64,000 bases of DNA from Photobacterium salinisoli (GTDB lineage Bacteria; Pseudomonadota; Gammaproteobacteria; Enterobacterales; Vibrionaceae). This document shows positions 30,052 to 38,170 of this stretch, piece by piece. Location of the stretch: assembly GCF_003614885.1 (NCBI RefSeq), contig NZ_QZMS01000007.1:124001-188000 (forward strand), written 5' to 3'. A model generated the notes under the pieces. The model worked only from the letters and a program-made list of their open reading frames with translations, was not told the origin of the DNA and searched no databases. Made by a program: the position numbers and the translations under genes. Each line of letters begins with the position of its first letter. Within the stretch, counting starts at the first letter, position 1.

Positions 30052-30225
30052 CTATTTGTTTTGTCTTTCAAATGTATCCACGCAAACCCAGAAGTTTTGT
30101 GCGCCAGCACAATATTGCATGGCATCTTGTGGGATTTGTGTTGGTGTTCCGGACAATGTATAAGCCAGCGCATTAAAGCTTAACGCCATCAGTGCTGCTG
30201 TTACGAACATTGCGAACTTTTTCAT
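30052..30225 (-). CDS. Small exported protein, 57 residues
   Basis: MKKFAMFVTAALMALSFNALA is a clear signal peptide (split: 21 residues with cleavage after ALA), leaving a mature peptide of about 36 residues with two cysteines (QYCAGA and FWVCVDTF) that could form one disulfide. Ribosome site AAAGGAGAGAG precedes the ATG at 30225; 9 upstream in-frame residues were excluded. No family recognised; function unknown. Confidence 0.7.
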   Translation of the reverse strand: MKKFAMFVTAALMALSFNALAYTLSGTPTQIPQDAMQYCAGAQNFWVCVDTFERQNK

Positions 30226-30462
30226 AGCTCTCTCCTTTTTGTGACGGCACAAAGTGACAGGTGAAAAGAGAATGTTATGGTTAGATTCTCTGGTTTTCTA
30301 CCATTGCTTGGCCTTTATCACTATTAGACTAGAACAAGATCATATTTTTCAATTATTAATAAGACACAGAATCGTGTCATGTAAATAGACTGGCTGAGCG
30401 GTAAATAATTTCACCCTGAACAGGGTAAAGGTGTGCTTTATCTCACCAGTGAGGCAATACTG

Positions 30463-30494
30463 ATGCAGAGATGCAGAGATGCAGAGATGCAGAG
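30463..30494. repeat. Four tandem copies of ATGCAGAG
   Basis: The 8-bp unit occurs at 30463, 30471, 30479 and 30487, exact in all four copies. It lies 12 bp beyond the 3' end of tRNA-Arg(CCU). Such a short perfect array is a candidate for length variation. Confidence 0.9.
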
Positions 30495-30505
30495 AGTAAG
30501 GGAAA

Positions 30506-30582
30506 TGGCGCTCCCTGCAGGAGTCGAACCTGCGGCCTTCCCCTTAGGAGGGGGACGCTCTATCCTGCTGAGCTAAGGGAGC
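30506..30582 (-). tRNA. tRNA-Arg (anticodon CCU)
   Basis: On the minus strand a full cloverleaf can be read: acceptor GCTCCCT / AGGGAGC, D-arm GCTC...GAGC, anticodon stem TCCCC / GGGGA with loop CTCCTAA (anticodon CCT), T-arm GCAGG-TTCGACT-CCTGC, discriminator G and an encoded CCA. It decodes the rare AGG codon. A TATAAT -10 lies upstream at 30606-30611. Confidence 0.93.
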
Positions 30583-30604
30583 CTTTCTGAACATGCAGAA
30601 AGGC
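30581..30604. promoter_or_regulatory. Inverted repeat at the tRNA-Arg 5' leader
   Basis: GCCTTTCTG-AACATG-CAGAAAGGC forms a 9-bp perfect stem that includes the first two bases of the tRNA and covers nearly all of the short leader between the likely start point and the mature 5' end. It could influence RNase P processing or serve as a protein site. Confidence 0.5.
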
Positions 30605-30605
30605 C

Positions 30606-30611
30606 ATTATA
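30606..30611 (-). promoter_or_regulatory. Candidate -10 box of the tRNA-Arg gene
   Basis: TATAAT on the minus strand, 24 bases upstream of the mature tRNA 5' end, between flgT and the tRNA. The -35 region (CTTAAT at 17-bp spacing) is weak, so independent transcription versus read-through from flgT is undecided. Confidence 0.45.
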
Positions 30612-30637
30612 CCCAAAAGTGATGGATTATTAAGTAA

Positions 30638-31780
30638 TTAGTATCTGCGTGCCGGCTGCTTGGTCAGTAAATCGCCAGGTTGGATGCTGGCCGCCAAATC
30701 GCTTTGCTGCACACTGCCCTCCGCGGAGGTTTCATAGACACGGTCAACAACCAGCGTCATGTTGGTTTCAACCATCCGATTACGGGAAATACCATACTGG
30801 TCGATGAACCCGGCGGTATGCCAAAGCTTTAATTCATCACCCTGTTTTACGCCATGTACTCTGCCGACATTGATCTGTACCTGATTGCCATGTGCATTAA
30901 TGACCTCAGGCAGACTTGCCCGGCAGGCCAGAGACGATTCCATGTCCAGCATGATATTCCGGCTCAGACGTTGCAGTGCGGCACCGTAAGGTGAGACCCA
31001 GAAGCGGGCGCTTTGGGTATCAACCTGGCTGATTCGGGAAAACGGCCATTCGGCCACTTCACGGTATTTCCGTTGCGACAGAATTTCCCCCGTTTTGCCG
31101 TTTATCACCATGGTTTCGACGGAAAACTGCCGGTTAATTTTGTCATCAGATAACAGGCTTTGATCAAGGGTGGAGGTCAGATCGGTCACCTGCCCGCTAA
31201 TGATATATTGTGCATCATAATCTTCCGCCAGCATCATCATAGCGTCGGGATTGCCAGGCTGAAGAGGGATCTCACTGGTGCCTGTCACGACAAAGCTCTG
31301 CGATTGCTTGCCAATCTGTCGCTTGAGTAACTGAGTGAAATCTTTGCCGATCTGGTAAATGCCCCCCAGCGCCGCCTGTTGAGGGACACTGAGTGAGAAA
31401 TCACTGATCAGCAGGCCTTTCTTGTACTGGATGTTGTGGCAACTTTTTGCCGACGGGTAAATATCGACCCTGGCAGTGACATAATAGTTGCCGTCTTTGA
31501 TAAACGCCTTGCTGATTTGCACGTGGCGAACTTCGGTGCCATTGAACTGATAATCCTGCCTGTCTTCCTGAAAGTAAGGCTTCATTTGCGCAAAGCTGGA
31601 AAAATCAGCCCCTGAATAGTACATAGCGCGGTAGACAGCGTCTTCAATCGCATTGGTTCGGGCCGATGTTTTACTTTCCAGCAAGATAGCCTGGCCCGTC
31701 ACCTCAAACCAGGCGGCCTGGAGTGGTAAAGCGGTGAGCATTCCCAGACCCAGAAGGGCTTTCCTGAGCGTCTTTTTCAT
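30638..31780 (-). CDS. flgT: FlgT, H-ring flagellar assembly protein
   Basis: A 380-residue periplasmic protein with a signal peptide (cleavage after LQA about residue 22). FlgT forms the H-ring around the basal-body LP ring of sheathed or sodium-driven polar flagella and helps recruit MotX/MotY. The N-terminal region WFEVTGQAILL, the central domain with two cysteines (SCHNIQYKK) and the C-terminal GDELKLWH domain match the family. The start at 31780 gives MKKTLRKALLG; 25 upstream residues are excluded. It is divergent from flgOP, the Vibrio arrangement. Confidence 0.92.
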   Translation of the reverse strand: MKKTLRKALLGLGMLTALPLQAAWFEVTGQAILLESKTSARTNAIEDAVYRAMYYSGADFSSFAQMKPYFQEDRQDYQFNGTEVRHVQISKAFIKDGNYYVTARVDIYPSAKSCHNIQYKKGLLISDFSLSVPQQAALGGIYQIGKDFTQLLKRQIGKQSQSFVVTGTSEIPLQPGNPDAMMMLAEDYDAQYIISGQVTDLTSTLDQSLLSDDKINRQFSVETMVINGKTGEILSQRKYREVAEWPFSRISQVDTQSARFWVSPYGAALQRLSRNIMLDMESSLACRASLPEVINAHGNQVQINVGRVHGVKQGDELKLWHTAGFIDQYGISRNRMVETNMTLVVDRVYETSAEGSVQQSDLAASIQPGDLLTKQPARRY

Positions 31781-31920
31781 AGGTATTCCAATCTCGGGAG
31801 CGATTTCGGTACGATAATTGCTAAGTTTTGTGTGTCGTTCAGGTTGAATCACCATGGATTCATGCTGATTAGCCTATCAGCTTTTTGCGGTGTCAACATC
31901 CTGAGTCGCTAGCGGATGTA

Positions 31921-31936
31921 TGCAAAGAGTGTTCCC
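31921..31936 (-). promoter_or_regulatory. Weak sigma54-like site upstream of flgT
   Basis: On the minus strand GGGAACACTCTTTGCA keeps the -24 GG and -12 GC with the right 12-bp step and an exact TTGCA, but the first base and parts of the -24 block deviate. It would give a leader of about 130 bases. Confidence 0.3.
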
Positions 31937-31972
31937 AAAATTTCAAATTGGGAGCGAGGCAATGAAAAGTTG

Positions 31973-31999
31973 TAAAGTTTTCGAGATAACGGACGATAA
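31973..31999 (+). promoter_or_regulatory. Sigma28 (FliA) promoter of flgOP
   Basis: TAAAGTTT, an 11-bp spacer and GACGATAA. The -35 block is exact and the -10 block matches 7 of 8 bases of GCCGATAA. The start codon of flgO lies 37 bases downstream of the -10. Confidence 0.8.
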
Positions 32000-32035
32000 A
32001 AAGCCATTGTCTCGTTTCTTCCGGAGCAGGGTTGA

Positions 32036-32671
32036 ATGAAAAAATGGACCATCTTGCTGTTGTCGCTGCTGACAGCATCATGTGCATACTCACCAATTTA
32101 TAATGGTAAAGAGAGCTATACGGGCAGTAATTTTCTGCTGGCAGAAACGCCTCGCCATACCATGGACTTTTTTATTGAAGGTCTGACCAAGCAATTGGTC
32201 GACTCGAATCAGTACTTGACAGCGAAAACACCGCTGGCCGTGACCTCATTTGTTGATATGCAGCAGATGAATGAAACAAACTGGCTGGGGAATGCCGTGT
32301 CCGAAGGCTTTATGTATCACATGCAGCAATTGGGATACACTGTGGTGGATTATAAGGCCACCGGTGCCATTCGCGTGACAGCGGAAGGGGATTTTTCCCT
32401 GAGCCGTAACTGGAAGGAACTGGCTGCTGAGCAACCTGTGGATTATGTACTGACCGGGACTATGCTGCGTCAGGGGGGCGGGGTGTTGATCAATGCGCGT
32501 GTGATTGGTATGCGTTCCCGCGTTGTTATCGCCAGCGCTCAGGGGTTCCTGCCGGAAGACAGGATCGGACGCGACCTGGATACCCTCAATAAAATGCGTT
32601 TGGAAAACGGTGTCCTGATTCGCTCAGAAGCAACGAAATTTGAGAATAATTCAATTATTTTAAAACCTTAG
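32036..32671 (+). CDS. flgO: FlgO, outer-membrane lipoprotein of the flagellum
   Basis: A 211-residue lipoprotein: lipobox LLTASC with the lipidated Cys16, then a domain with VTSFVDMQQMNETNWLGN and DYVLTGTMLRQGGGVLINAR typical of FlgO. In Vibrio FlgO and FlgP stabilise the outer basal-body disk and are needed for full motility. The neighbour flgP starts 8 bases downstream. Confidence 0.93.
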   Translation: MKKWTILLLSLLTASCAYSPIYNGKESYTGSNFLLAETPRHTMDFFIEGLTKQLVDSNQYLTAKTPLAVTSFVDMQQMNETNWLGNAVSEGFMYHMQQLGYTVVDYKATGAIRVTAEGDFSLSRNWKELAAEQPVDYVLTGTMLRQGGGVLINARVIGMRSRVVIASAQGFLPEDRIGRDLDTLNKMRLENGVLIRSEATKFENNSIILKP

Positions 32672-32679
32672 GAGTCACT

Positions 32680-33108
32680 ATGCGGTTTTGGTGGATGGCT
32701 GTTTTGCTGATTACCCTGTCTGGTTGCCAGCCGTTAACAGAATTTCGCGATATCAACTTGCTCACTGCAGTTGGCTACGCCTCAATCAGCGAGCAACGCG
32801 GACAAACTCTTGAAGAGAAGCGCATTCGTGCGATGCGGGCTTCGAAAGTGGATGCTTACCGTGAGTTGACTGAACAAGTCTATGGTATGCGAATCAGCGC
32901 CAGAACGGGACTGACAGATCAGCAACTTGATTCTGAAGAAACCGATGGTGCAGTGGACGGTGTGATTCGTGGGGCAGAAGTGATCCGCAGCTATCCGGTA
33001 GGCGATAGCTATGTGACTGAAATGCAGCTCGATTTAAATAAGATGGAGCGCATGAAGCAGCAGGGCGAAGTCTATCATGTGCCTGCGAATCAGGAAGTGA
33101 TGTTCTAA
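32680..33108 (+). CDS. flgP: FlgP, flagellar outer-membrane lipoprotein
   Basis: A 142-residue lipoprotein with lipobox TLSGC (Cys16) and a LPP20-type domain (ISEQRGQTLEEKRIRAMRAS ... AYRELTEQVYG). FlgP builds the basal disk beneath the outer membrane. Its ribosome site TAGGAG overlaps the flgO stop region. Followed by a very strong terminator. Confidence 0.93.
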   Translation: MRFWWMAVLLITLSGCQPLTEFRDINLLTAVGYASISEQRGQTLEEKRIRAMRASKVDAYRELTEQVYGMRISARTGLTDQQLDSEETDGAVDGVIRGAEVIRSYPVGDSYVTEMQLDLNKMERMKQQGEVYHVPANQEVMF

Positions 33109-33121
33109 CCGGGATCTCGAC

Positions 33122-33168
33122 AGACAAGGCGGCAACCTTATGCCAGTAAGGTTGCCGCCTTGTCTTTG
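33122..33168. terminator. Long bidirectional terminator between flgP and the TRIC gene
   Basis: A perfect 19-bp stem (AGACAAGGCGGCAACCTTA with its complement) and a 6-base loop between two convergent genes. The flanking T-runs are short, but stem strength is exceptional for the window. Confidence 0.8.
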
Positions 33169-33172
33169 CCTG

Positions 33173-33814
33173 CTAACTCTTTGCTTCTTCTTTCGGCTTG
33201 TCTGCTGATTCATCTATCCGAAAAACAGGGAGTTGCCAGCTGAAACGAATTGCGGCAAGGCGCAGCAAAAAACCTGTTACCAGCGTTACTCCGATTGCGA
33301 TGTTCTCCGAAATGCCAAAGTGAAGCTGAGCCATGTAGAGTCCGGCAGCAATAAATGCGACCGACGCGTACAGCTCTTTGTGAAGCACTAATGGCGTGCG
33401 GCGGCAAATCAGATCCCGAAGCAAGCCACCAAATACCCCCGTTACTACGGCAGCCACCAGACAGATGATCACAGGTTGCCCCATATTCATGGCAACCCGA
33501 CAGCCTAAAATGCTGAATACGATCAGACCCAGGGCATCTAAAATCACGAAGATTTTGTGAAAGCGTACTACCAGCGGGGCAATCCAAGTGGTAGCTAAAC
33601 CCGCCAGACACGTGATAAGCAGATACTGTGGGTTGGCAATCCAGTTCAGGGGATAATGGCCAAGCAGTATATCCCGAACCGTCCCGCCGCCTATGGCCGT
33701 TGCACTGGCAACCAGCATCACACCAAACCAGTCCATGTGGCGCTTGCCGGCAGCCAGAGCGCCTGTCATCGCCTCTGCGGTGATCCCGACAATGTATAAA
33801 ATGGTTAATAGCAT
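33173..33814 (-). CDS. TRIC cation channel family (UPF0126/YadS-like) membrane protein
   Basis: A 213-residue inner-membrane protein with seven predicted helices arranged as two repeats, each ending in the family motif: SATAIGGGTVRDILLG and GVFGGLLRDLICRRTPLVL. Bacterial TRIC proteins form monovalent-cation or glycine-related channels; the substrate here is unknown. It is not a flagellar gene, yet it sits inside the flagellar cluster between flgP and flgN. Confidence 0.88.
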   Translation of the reverse strand: MLLTILYIVGITAEAMTGALAAGKRHMDWFGVMLVASATAIGGGTVRDILLGHYPLNWIANPQYLLITCLAGLATTWIAPLVVRFHKIFVILDALGLIVFSILGCRVAMNMGQPVIICLVAAVVTGVFGGLLRDLICRRTPLVLHKELYASVAFIAAGLYMAQLHFGISENIAIGVTLVTGFLLRLAAIRFSWQLPVFRIDESADKPKEEAKS

Positions 33815-34093
33815 GAAAATCAGACTCTTAATGAATAGGGATAAGATATTGGTCGCAATGGTAAATGTGATTCAAGTCAATATCCAATGAAATTTTTGAG
33901 TGGTTTCATTAGCTGACGTAATTCTGACGCCCGGTTACCAAACAGATAGCCTCGCCGGTCATTCAGGCGGCGAATGTGTACGGGGAAGAGAAATGCGATT
34001 TGTGAAACTTTGATTTATAAAGGCATATGCAGTGATGTGATGTTGAGTACATCATTGTCAAATAAATGACGGATGGCGGGCAAGGGTGGTTGT
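33815..34093. other. TRIC-flgN spacer
   Basis: 279 bp with no convincing gene. It should contain the TRIC promoter and the 3' end of the flgMN transcript. No strong terminator with a T-run was visible for flgN. Confidence 0.4.
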
Positions 34094-34519
34094 TCAGGCT
34101 TTCAGGTTCGTACCTAAGGACCGCAGATTTTGTGCCACACCTTCTTTGTTGTATGTCTGGTGATGGCCCAGGCTCTGCTGGAACAGATTGTTGAGTTTGT
34201 GGAAACTGAGCTGTGCCCGCTGCAAAGCGGCACCGTTAATCTCGTTCTGGCTCCGGCATTCGTCAAGCAGCGCCTGTATGGTCTCTACCTGTCGGGTAAG
34301 CTCAGGATTTTCTTTCAATTGACTGCTTTGCGTATGTCGGGCTATTTGCTGATCCTGAAGCTGAATTTTATCGACCAGTGATTTTTTGTCATTGGCGTGC
34401 CGGGTGATGTCGCCAGCCTCACGGTTCACAATTGAGGCCCTTTCCTGCTCTAGCAGGCGTAACAGAGCCTCAAGCGTGGCATGTTGCTGGGCAAGTAATT
34501 GTTCTATGGTTGGCGACAT
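34094..34519 (-). CDS. flgN: FlgN, chaperone for hook-filament junction proteins
   Basis: A 141-residue helical, Gln-rich cytoplasmic protein fitting FlgN in length and pattern (LLAQQHATLEALLRLLEQER, ALQRAQLSFHKLNNLFQQSL). It keeps FlgK and FlgL unfolded for export. It follows flgM by 42 bp on the minus strand, the conserved pairing. Confidence 0.88.
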   Translation of the reverse strand: MSPTIEQLLAQQHATLEALLRLLEQERASIVNREAGDITRHANDKKSLVDKIQLQDQQIARHTQSSQLKENPELTRQVETIQALLDECRSQNEINGAALQRAQLSFHKLNNLFQQSLGHHQTYNKEGVAQNLRSLGTNLKA

Positions 34520-34561
34520 GTTTCTGCACTCCGGCGCTGAATCTGCGAGCTATGAATAATA

Positions 34562-34873
34562 TCAGAGCCCGCGTAATTCGTCCTCAAATCGCAGCATATT
34601 ACTGGCCAGCCGATCCGCATCAACCTGATAGGAACCATTGCTGATGGCATTTTTAATCGACTCGACCTTGTTACGATCAAAGCTCGGTTCTGCAGCCAGT
34701 TGCTGATGGATTTGTCCGACCGCACGTGCCTGCGAGCTGAGCGAGACTGCATCCCGTGGCGTATGACCAGACTCTTCTCTGGCCTCGGTCCTGCCCTGTG
34801 TGTTGTTCGTACTGCTACTGTTGCGCAGGTTGCTTAACAGCTGGCCACTGCGCAGGGAATCAATACTTGCCAT
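34562..34873 (-). CDS. flgM: FlgM, anti-sigma28 factor
   Basis: A 103-residue protein: disordered N-terminal half (SSSTNNTQGRTEAREESGHT) and a C-terminal FliA-binding region (VESIKNAISNGSYQVDADRLASNML). It holds sigma28 inactive until exported through the hook. Preceded by a near-perfect sigma28 promoter. Confidence 0.93.
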   Translation of the reverse strand: MASIDSLRSGQLLSNLRNSSSTNNTQGRTEAREESGHTPRDAVSLSSQARAVGQIHQQLAAEPSFDRNKVESIKNAISNGSYQVDADRLASNMLRFEDELRGL

Positions 34874-34914
34874 AATCGTGTTGCCTTTAACAGATATTCA
34901 TCGTTGATGCCCTG

Positions 34915-34941
34915 CTATCGGCAAGGCTCTGACTAACTTTA
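34915..34941 (-). promoter_or_regulatory. Sigma28 promoter of flgMN
   Basis: On the minus strand TAAAGTTA, 11-bp spacer, GCCGATAG: 7 of 8 matches in each block of the FliA consensus with the exact spacing. Its -10 block ends 42 bases before the flgM ATG. Confidence 0.82.
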
Positions 34942-34954
34942 GCATTTTTTTCGC

Positions 34955-35662
34955 TCAGTACTTCACTGTGACTTCGCCGACAGCGGTAATTGTCGCATTG
35001 ATAATCCGGCGTGATTTGTTGTTCTGTACCCGTATGTCTTCACCCAGGGAGCCGTCGGACAGCGCGGTTCCCTTAGTCACTATGTTCAGACCACTCTGGC
35101 CTGCTCTGATCAGCACGGAATCGTTACGGCAAACCAGACAGATGTCATTGCCCAGCACAGCTTCACCCATGTTGATATTACGCTTTACCGTCGAGCCAAT
35201 AATTTGCTCAGGGTATTCGAACACTATGCCTCTCTGGTAACGGCTTTCCACCTGGCGTACCTGCAGGTCTGACTCTGCAATCACGGCGCCGCGGGCCAGA
35301 GGCCTGGCGGCAACGACTCTGGGCAGCAAGAGGGATACCTGCACCGGCACGTAAACCTGCCAATTTGTTGAAGGGCAGCTGACCAGAACGGTGACATTGC
35401 CGGTCAGAGACTGCTTACCCGGCACAGAAGTATCAAGCGCATCCAGACAATCACCAATACGCAACCGGTTATCCAGCTCGGCGGCTGTGATGTTCAATTC
35501 TCCGTGCTCTGGTTTGGCCACCAGACTTCTGATGTGATCCGCTGCTGCCTCACGCACATTACTGAGCATATTATCGCTAGCAGCAATTGCATTCATGCTT
35601 AAGAAACCGCACAGTATGCCGATAAAGATTAAACAGAGTGTAAATTGTGTTCTTCCTGTCAC
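34955..35662 (-). CDS. flgA: FlgA, P-ring assembly chaperone
   Basis: A periplasmic chaperone for FlgI assembly. From the GTG at 35662 the product has 235 residues, beginning MTGRTQFTLCLIFIG, with a signal peptide cleaved after AIA (about 28) and a SAF domain near the C-terminus (PLARGAVIAESDLQVRQV). The frame is also open to an ATG at 35749 (264 residues), but that adds a hydrophilic stretch before the signal peptide, so the GTG is preferred. It is divergent from cheV. Confidence 0.85.
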   Translation of the reverse strand: MTGRTQFTLCLIFIGILCGFLSMNAIAASDNMLSNVREAAADHIRSLVAKPEHGELNITAAELDNRLRIGDCLDALDTSVPGKQSLTGNVTVLVSCPSTNWQVYVPVQVSLLLPRVVAARPLARGAVIAESDLQVRQVESRYQRGIVFEYPEQIIGSTVKRNINMGEAVLGNDICLVCRNDSVLIRAGQSGLNIVTKGTALSDGSLGEDIRVQNNKSRRIINATITAVGEVTVKY

Positions 35663-35800
35663 GCTTTTCGCTCTTTTTATGTCGCTTTCTGGGGCTACAA
35701 TTGCCCCATGATAGGGGATTTTGACTCGGATTACCCGTTGATCCTTCAAAATTGTCTATTTTTACAACAATTCATTTCGACAACTTTGGAGTCACGTTAT

Positions 35801-36718
35801 ATGTCGGGGATATTGGATTCTGTGAACCAGCGCACTCAGCTTGTGGGACAAAACCGTCTCGAGTTGCTGACCTTCAAGCTGAACCGCCGCCAGCGCTACG
35901 GCATTAATGTCTTCAAGGTCAAAGAGGTACTGCAGTGCCCTAAGCTCACAGCCATGCCGAATCTTCATCCGCTGGTAAAAGGGATAGCCCACATACGTGG
36001 TCAGACCATTTCAGTGATTGATATGAGTCTGGCAACCGGCGGACGTCCGATTGAGAACACAGAAAATTGTTTTGTGATCATCTCCGAGTTTAATCGCTCT
36101 GTGCAGGGTTTTTTGGTGTCTGCTGTTGAGCGAATCATTAATATGAACTGGGAGGACATCCTTCCGCCACCAAAAGGTGCAGGCAGTGGTAATTACCTGA
36201 CCGCAGTGACTGAAATTGATGGTGAATTGGTTGAGATTCTGGATGTGGAAAAAATCCTGGATGAAATTTCGCCAAGGCACACTGAAGTGTCACAGACGTT
36301 GCGGGATGAGATGATTCGTGACAATCCGGTCACTCGCCGCGTACTGGTGGCTGATGACTCCAGTGTGGCACGTAAACAGGTGCAACGAGCCATTGAATCA
36401 ATCGGTTGCGAGTGCATTCTGGTAAAGGATGGCAAAGAAGCCCTGAATAAGCTCCGTGAAATGGCAACAGAAGATAGTATCTATAATCAGCTTGATTTGG
36501 TGATATCTGATATCGAAATGCCTGAAATGGACGGTTATACCCTGACGGCGGCCATCAGAAATGATGCCAAACTAAAAGATTTACATGTTATCCTGCACAC
36601 CTCGTTGAGTGGGGTATTTAATCAGGCCATGGTCGACAGAGTCGGTGCTAATGCGTTTATTCCCAAGTTTAACCCTGATGAACTTGGCGCAGCAGTTAAA
36701 GCGGCCATGCCTGAATAA
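35801..36718 (+). CDS. cheV: CheV, chemotaxis coupling protein
   Basis: A 305-residue protein with an N-terminal CheW-like domain (LELLTFKLNRRQRYGINVFK, ... HIRGQTISVIDMSLA) and a C-terminal receiver domain (VLVADDSS, phospho-acceptor Asp in VISDIEMPEMDGYT). It couples receptors to CheA and is modulated by phosphorylation. ATG at 35801 has a TGGAG site; an upstream extension is non-coding. Followed by cheR after 19 bp. Confidence 0.93.
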   Translation: MSGILDSVNQRTQLVGQNRLELLTFKLNRRQRYGINVFKVKEVLQCPKLTAMPNLHPLVKGIAHIRGQTISVIDMSLATGGRPIENTENCFVIISEFNRSVQGFLVSAVERIINMNWEDILPPPKGAGSGNYLTAVTEIDGELVEILDVEKILDEISPRHTEVSQTLRDEMIRDNPVTRRVLVADDSSVARKQVQRAIESIGCECILVKDGKEALNKLREMATEDSIYNQLDLVISDIEMPEMDGYTLTAAIRNDAKLKDLHVILHTSLSGVFNQAMVDRVGANAFIPKFNPDELGAAVKAAMPE

Positions 36719-36737
36719 ACTAACGTTAGAGTAGTAG

Positions 36738-37568
36738 ATGACAGCCATAACAATTAAAGACCAGGAATATCGAGATTTTTGCCGTTTCTTGGAAGCCCAG
36801 TGCGGTATCATTCTTGGCGACAGCAAGCAGTATCTGGTTCGGAGTCGCCTGAGTCCTTTGGTCAACCGCTTTGGTCTGGCATCACTCTCTGAATTATTGC
36901 AGATAGTGATCAGTGGCCGTAACCGAGAATTACGGGTCGCGGCTGTTGATGCCATGACAACCAATGAGACACTGTGGTTCAGGGATACTTATCCGTTTAC
37001 CGTTCTGGCAGACAAGATCCTGCCGGAACTGGCTGCAAATAAGCGGCCGATACGCATCTGGTCTTCAGCAAGCTCTTCGGGTCAGGAACCTTATTCTATC
37101 GCCATGACAGTGCTGGAAACGCAGCAGCGTCGTCCTGGTATGTTGCCACTGGGTATTCAGGTGACCGCCACAGACATTTCCCAGACCATGCTGGATATGT
37201 GCCGAACTGGGGTATATGACAGTCTGGCATTAGGCCGTGGCCTGTCGCCTGAGCGTCGGCAAGCGTTTTTTGAACCTATAGGTGACGGGCGGATGCGTAT
37301 TGGCAGCAAGGTCAAGCAGATGGTGAATTTTCGCCCGCAGAACCTGAAAGACAGCTATGCGTTGCTCGGTAAGTTTGATGTTATTTTCTGTCGTAATGTC
37401 CTGATTTATTTTGCGCCAGAGATGAAAGCGAAAGTGCTCAATCAAATGGCGGCCAGTCTGAACCCGGGCGGCTATCTGCTGCTGGGGGCATCTGAGTCTC
37501 TGACCGGACTGACTGACAGGTTTGAGATGATCCGCTGCAACCCGGGTATTATCTACAAGCTGAAATGA
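36738..37568 (+). CDS. cheR: CheR, chemotaxis receptor methyltransferase
   Basis: A 276-residue SAM-dependent methyltransferase that methylates glutamates of chemoreceptors. Landmarks are the N-terminal helical domain, MTTNETLWFRD, the SAM-binding RIWSSASSSGQEPYSIAM segment and VIFCRNVLIYF. In the order flgA-cheV-cheR-flgB typical of Vibrio and Pseudomonas. Confidence 0.95.
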   Translation: MTAITIKDQEYRDFCRFLEAQCGIILGDSKQYLVRSRLSPLVNRFGLASLSELLQIVISGRNRELRVAAVDAMTTNETLWFRDTYPFTVLADKILPELAANKRPIRIWSSASSSGQEPYSIAMTVLETQQRRPGMLPLGIQVTATDISQTMLDMCRTGVYDSLALGRGLSPERRQAFFEPIGDGRMRIGSKVKQMVNFRPQNLKDSYALLGKFDVIFCRNVLIYFAPEMKAKVLNQMAASLNPGGYLLLGASESLTGLTDRFEMIRCNPGIIYKLK

Positions 37569-37601
37569 TTCAATCGTATCAGAACTGATGCAGTAGAACC
37601 G

Positions 37602-37627
37602 AAGGGGTCCGTAGTGGACCCTTTTTT
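37602..37627 (+). terminator. Terminator after cheR
   Basis: GGGTCC / GGACCC with a 5-base loop and a run of six T residues, about 35 bases past the cheR stop. Confidence 0.8.
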
Positions 37628-37723
37628 GCATCTGTGTTTTTTGCATCCGTGTCGTGGTGCTTTGCCCCGCAACACTGGCGACATCGCCTCCACTTCATTG
37701 TGCTATCACGCTCTTTTCAATAT

Positions 37724-37739
37724 TGGCACGCCCTTTGCA
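37724..37739 (+). promoter_or_regulatory. Sigma54 promoter of flgBCDE
   Basis: TGGCACG-CCCT-TTGCA matches the sigma54 -24/-12 consensus completely. The flgB ATG is 33 bases downstream. Confidence 0.88.
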
Positions 37740-37771
37740 AATAAATCAGTAAGTGATTCAGGAGGCAGACG

Positions 37772-38167
37772 ATGGCCATTTCTTTTGATAAAGCATTAGG
37801 TGTGCATCAGTACACAGTTGGTGTGAGGGGCAAAAGGGCGGAAACCCTTGCCAGTAACATCGCTAACGCCAATACACCCGGTTATAAAGCAAAAGACATG
37901 GACTTTCAGCGTGCGTTGAATGCGGCAACCTCAGAGGCAAAAGTTGGCCTCAGCCGTACCAATGAGCGGCATATTGCTGCCTCCACCAAAGTCATGGGTG
38001 AACAGAAATACCGTGTGCCCGATCAGCCGGATACCGGTGATGGCAACACAGTTGATGCTCAGCTGGAGCAGAATCTGTTTATGCAAAACGCGCTGGAGTA
38101 TCAGGCATCGCTGGATTTTCTGGGCTCAAAATTCAGTAATCTGAGCAAGGCATTAAAAGGGGAATAA
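37772..38167 (+). CDS. flgB: FlgB, proximal rod protein
   Basis: A 131-residue rod subunit with the N-terminal rod signature LASNIANANTPGYKAKDMDF and a C-terminal helix for coiled-coil packing. First gene of a sigma54-controlled rod/hook operon. RBS AGGAGGC before the ATG. Confidence 0.95.
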   Translation: MAISFDKALGVHQYTVGVRGKRAETLASNIANANTPGYKAKDMDFQRALNAATSEAKVGLSRTNERHIAASTKVMGEQKYRVPDQPDTGDGNTVDAQLEQNLFMQNALEYQASLDFLGSKFSNLSKALKGE

Positions 38168-38170
38168 TCA

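Noticed and set aside
30463..30494. CRISPR array
   Set aside because: The unit is only 8 bp and contiguous, with no spacers and no cas genes in the window.
30463..30582. Genomic island or attachment site at tRNA-Arg
   Set aside because: tRNA-Arg genes are common integration sites, but no integrase, no repeat of the tRNA 3' end and no mobile gene is near. The tandem repeat is a different 8-bp unit.
33693..33890. 65-residue plus-strand frame over the TRIC gene start
   Set aside because: Antisense shadow of the TRIC coding region.
37614..37799. 61-residue plus-strand frame before flgB
   Set aside because: It covers the cheR terminator and the flgB sigma54 promoter and overlaps flgB; a non-coding spacer frame.
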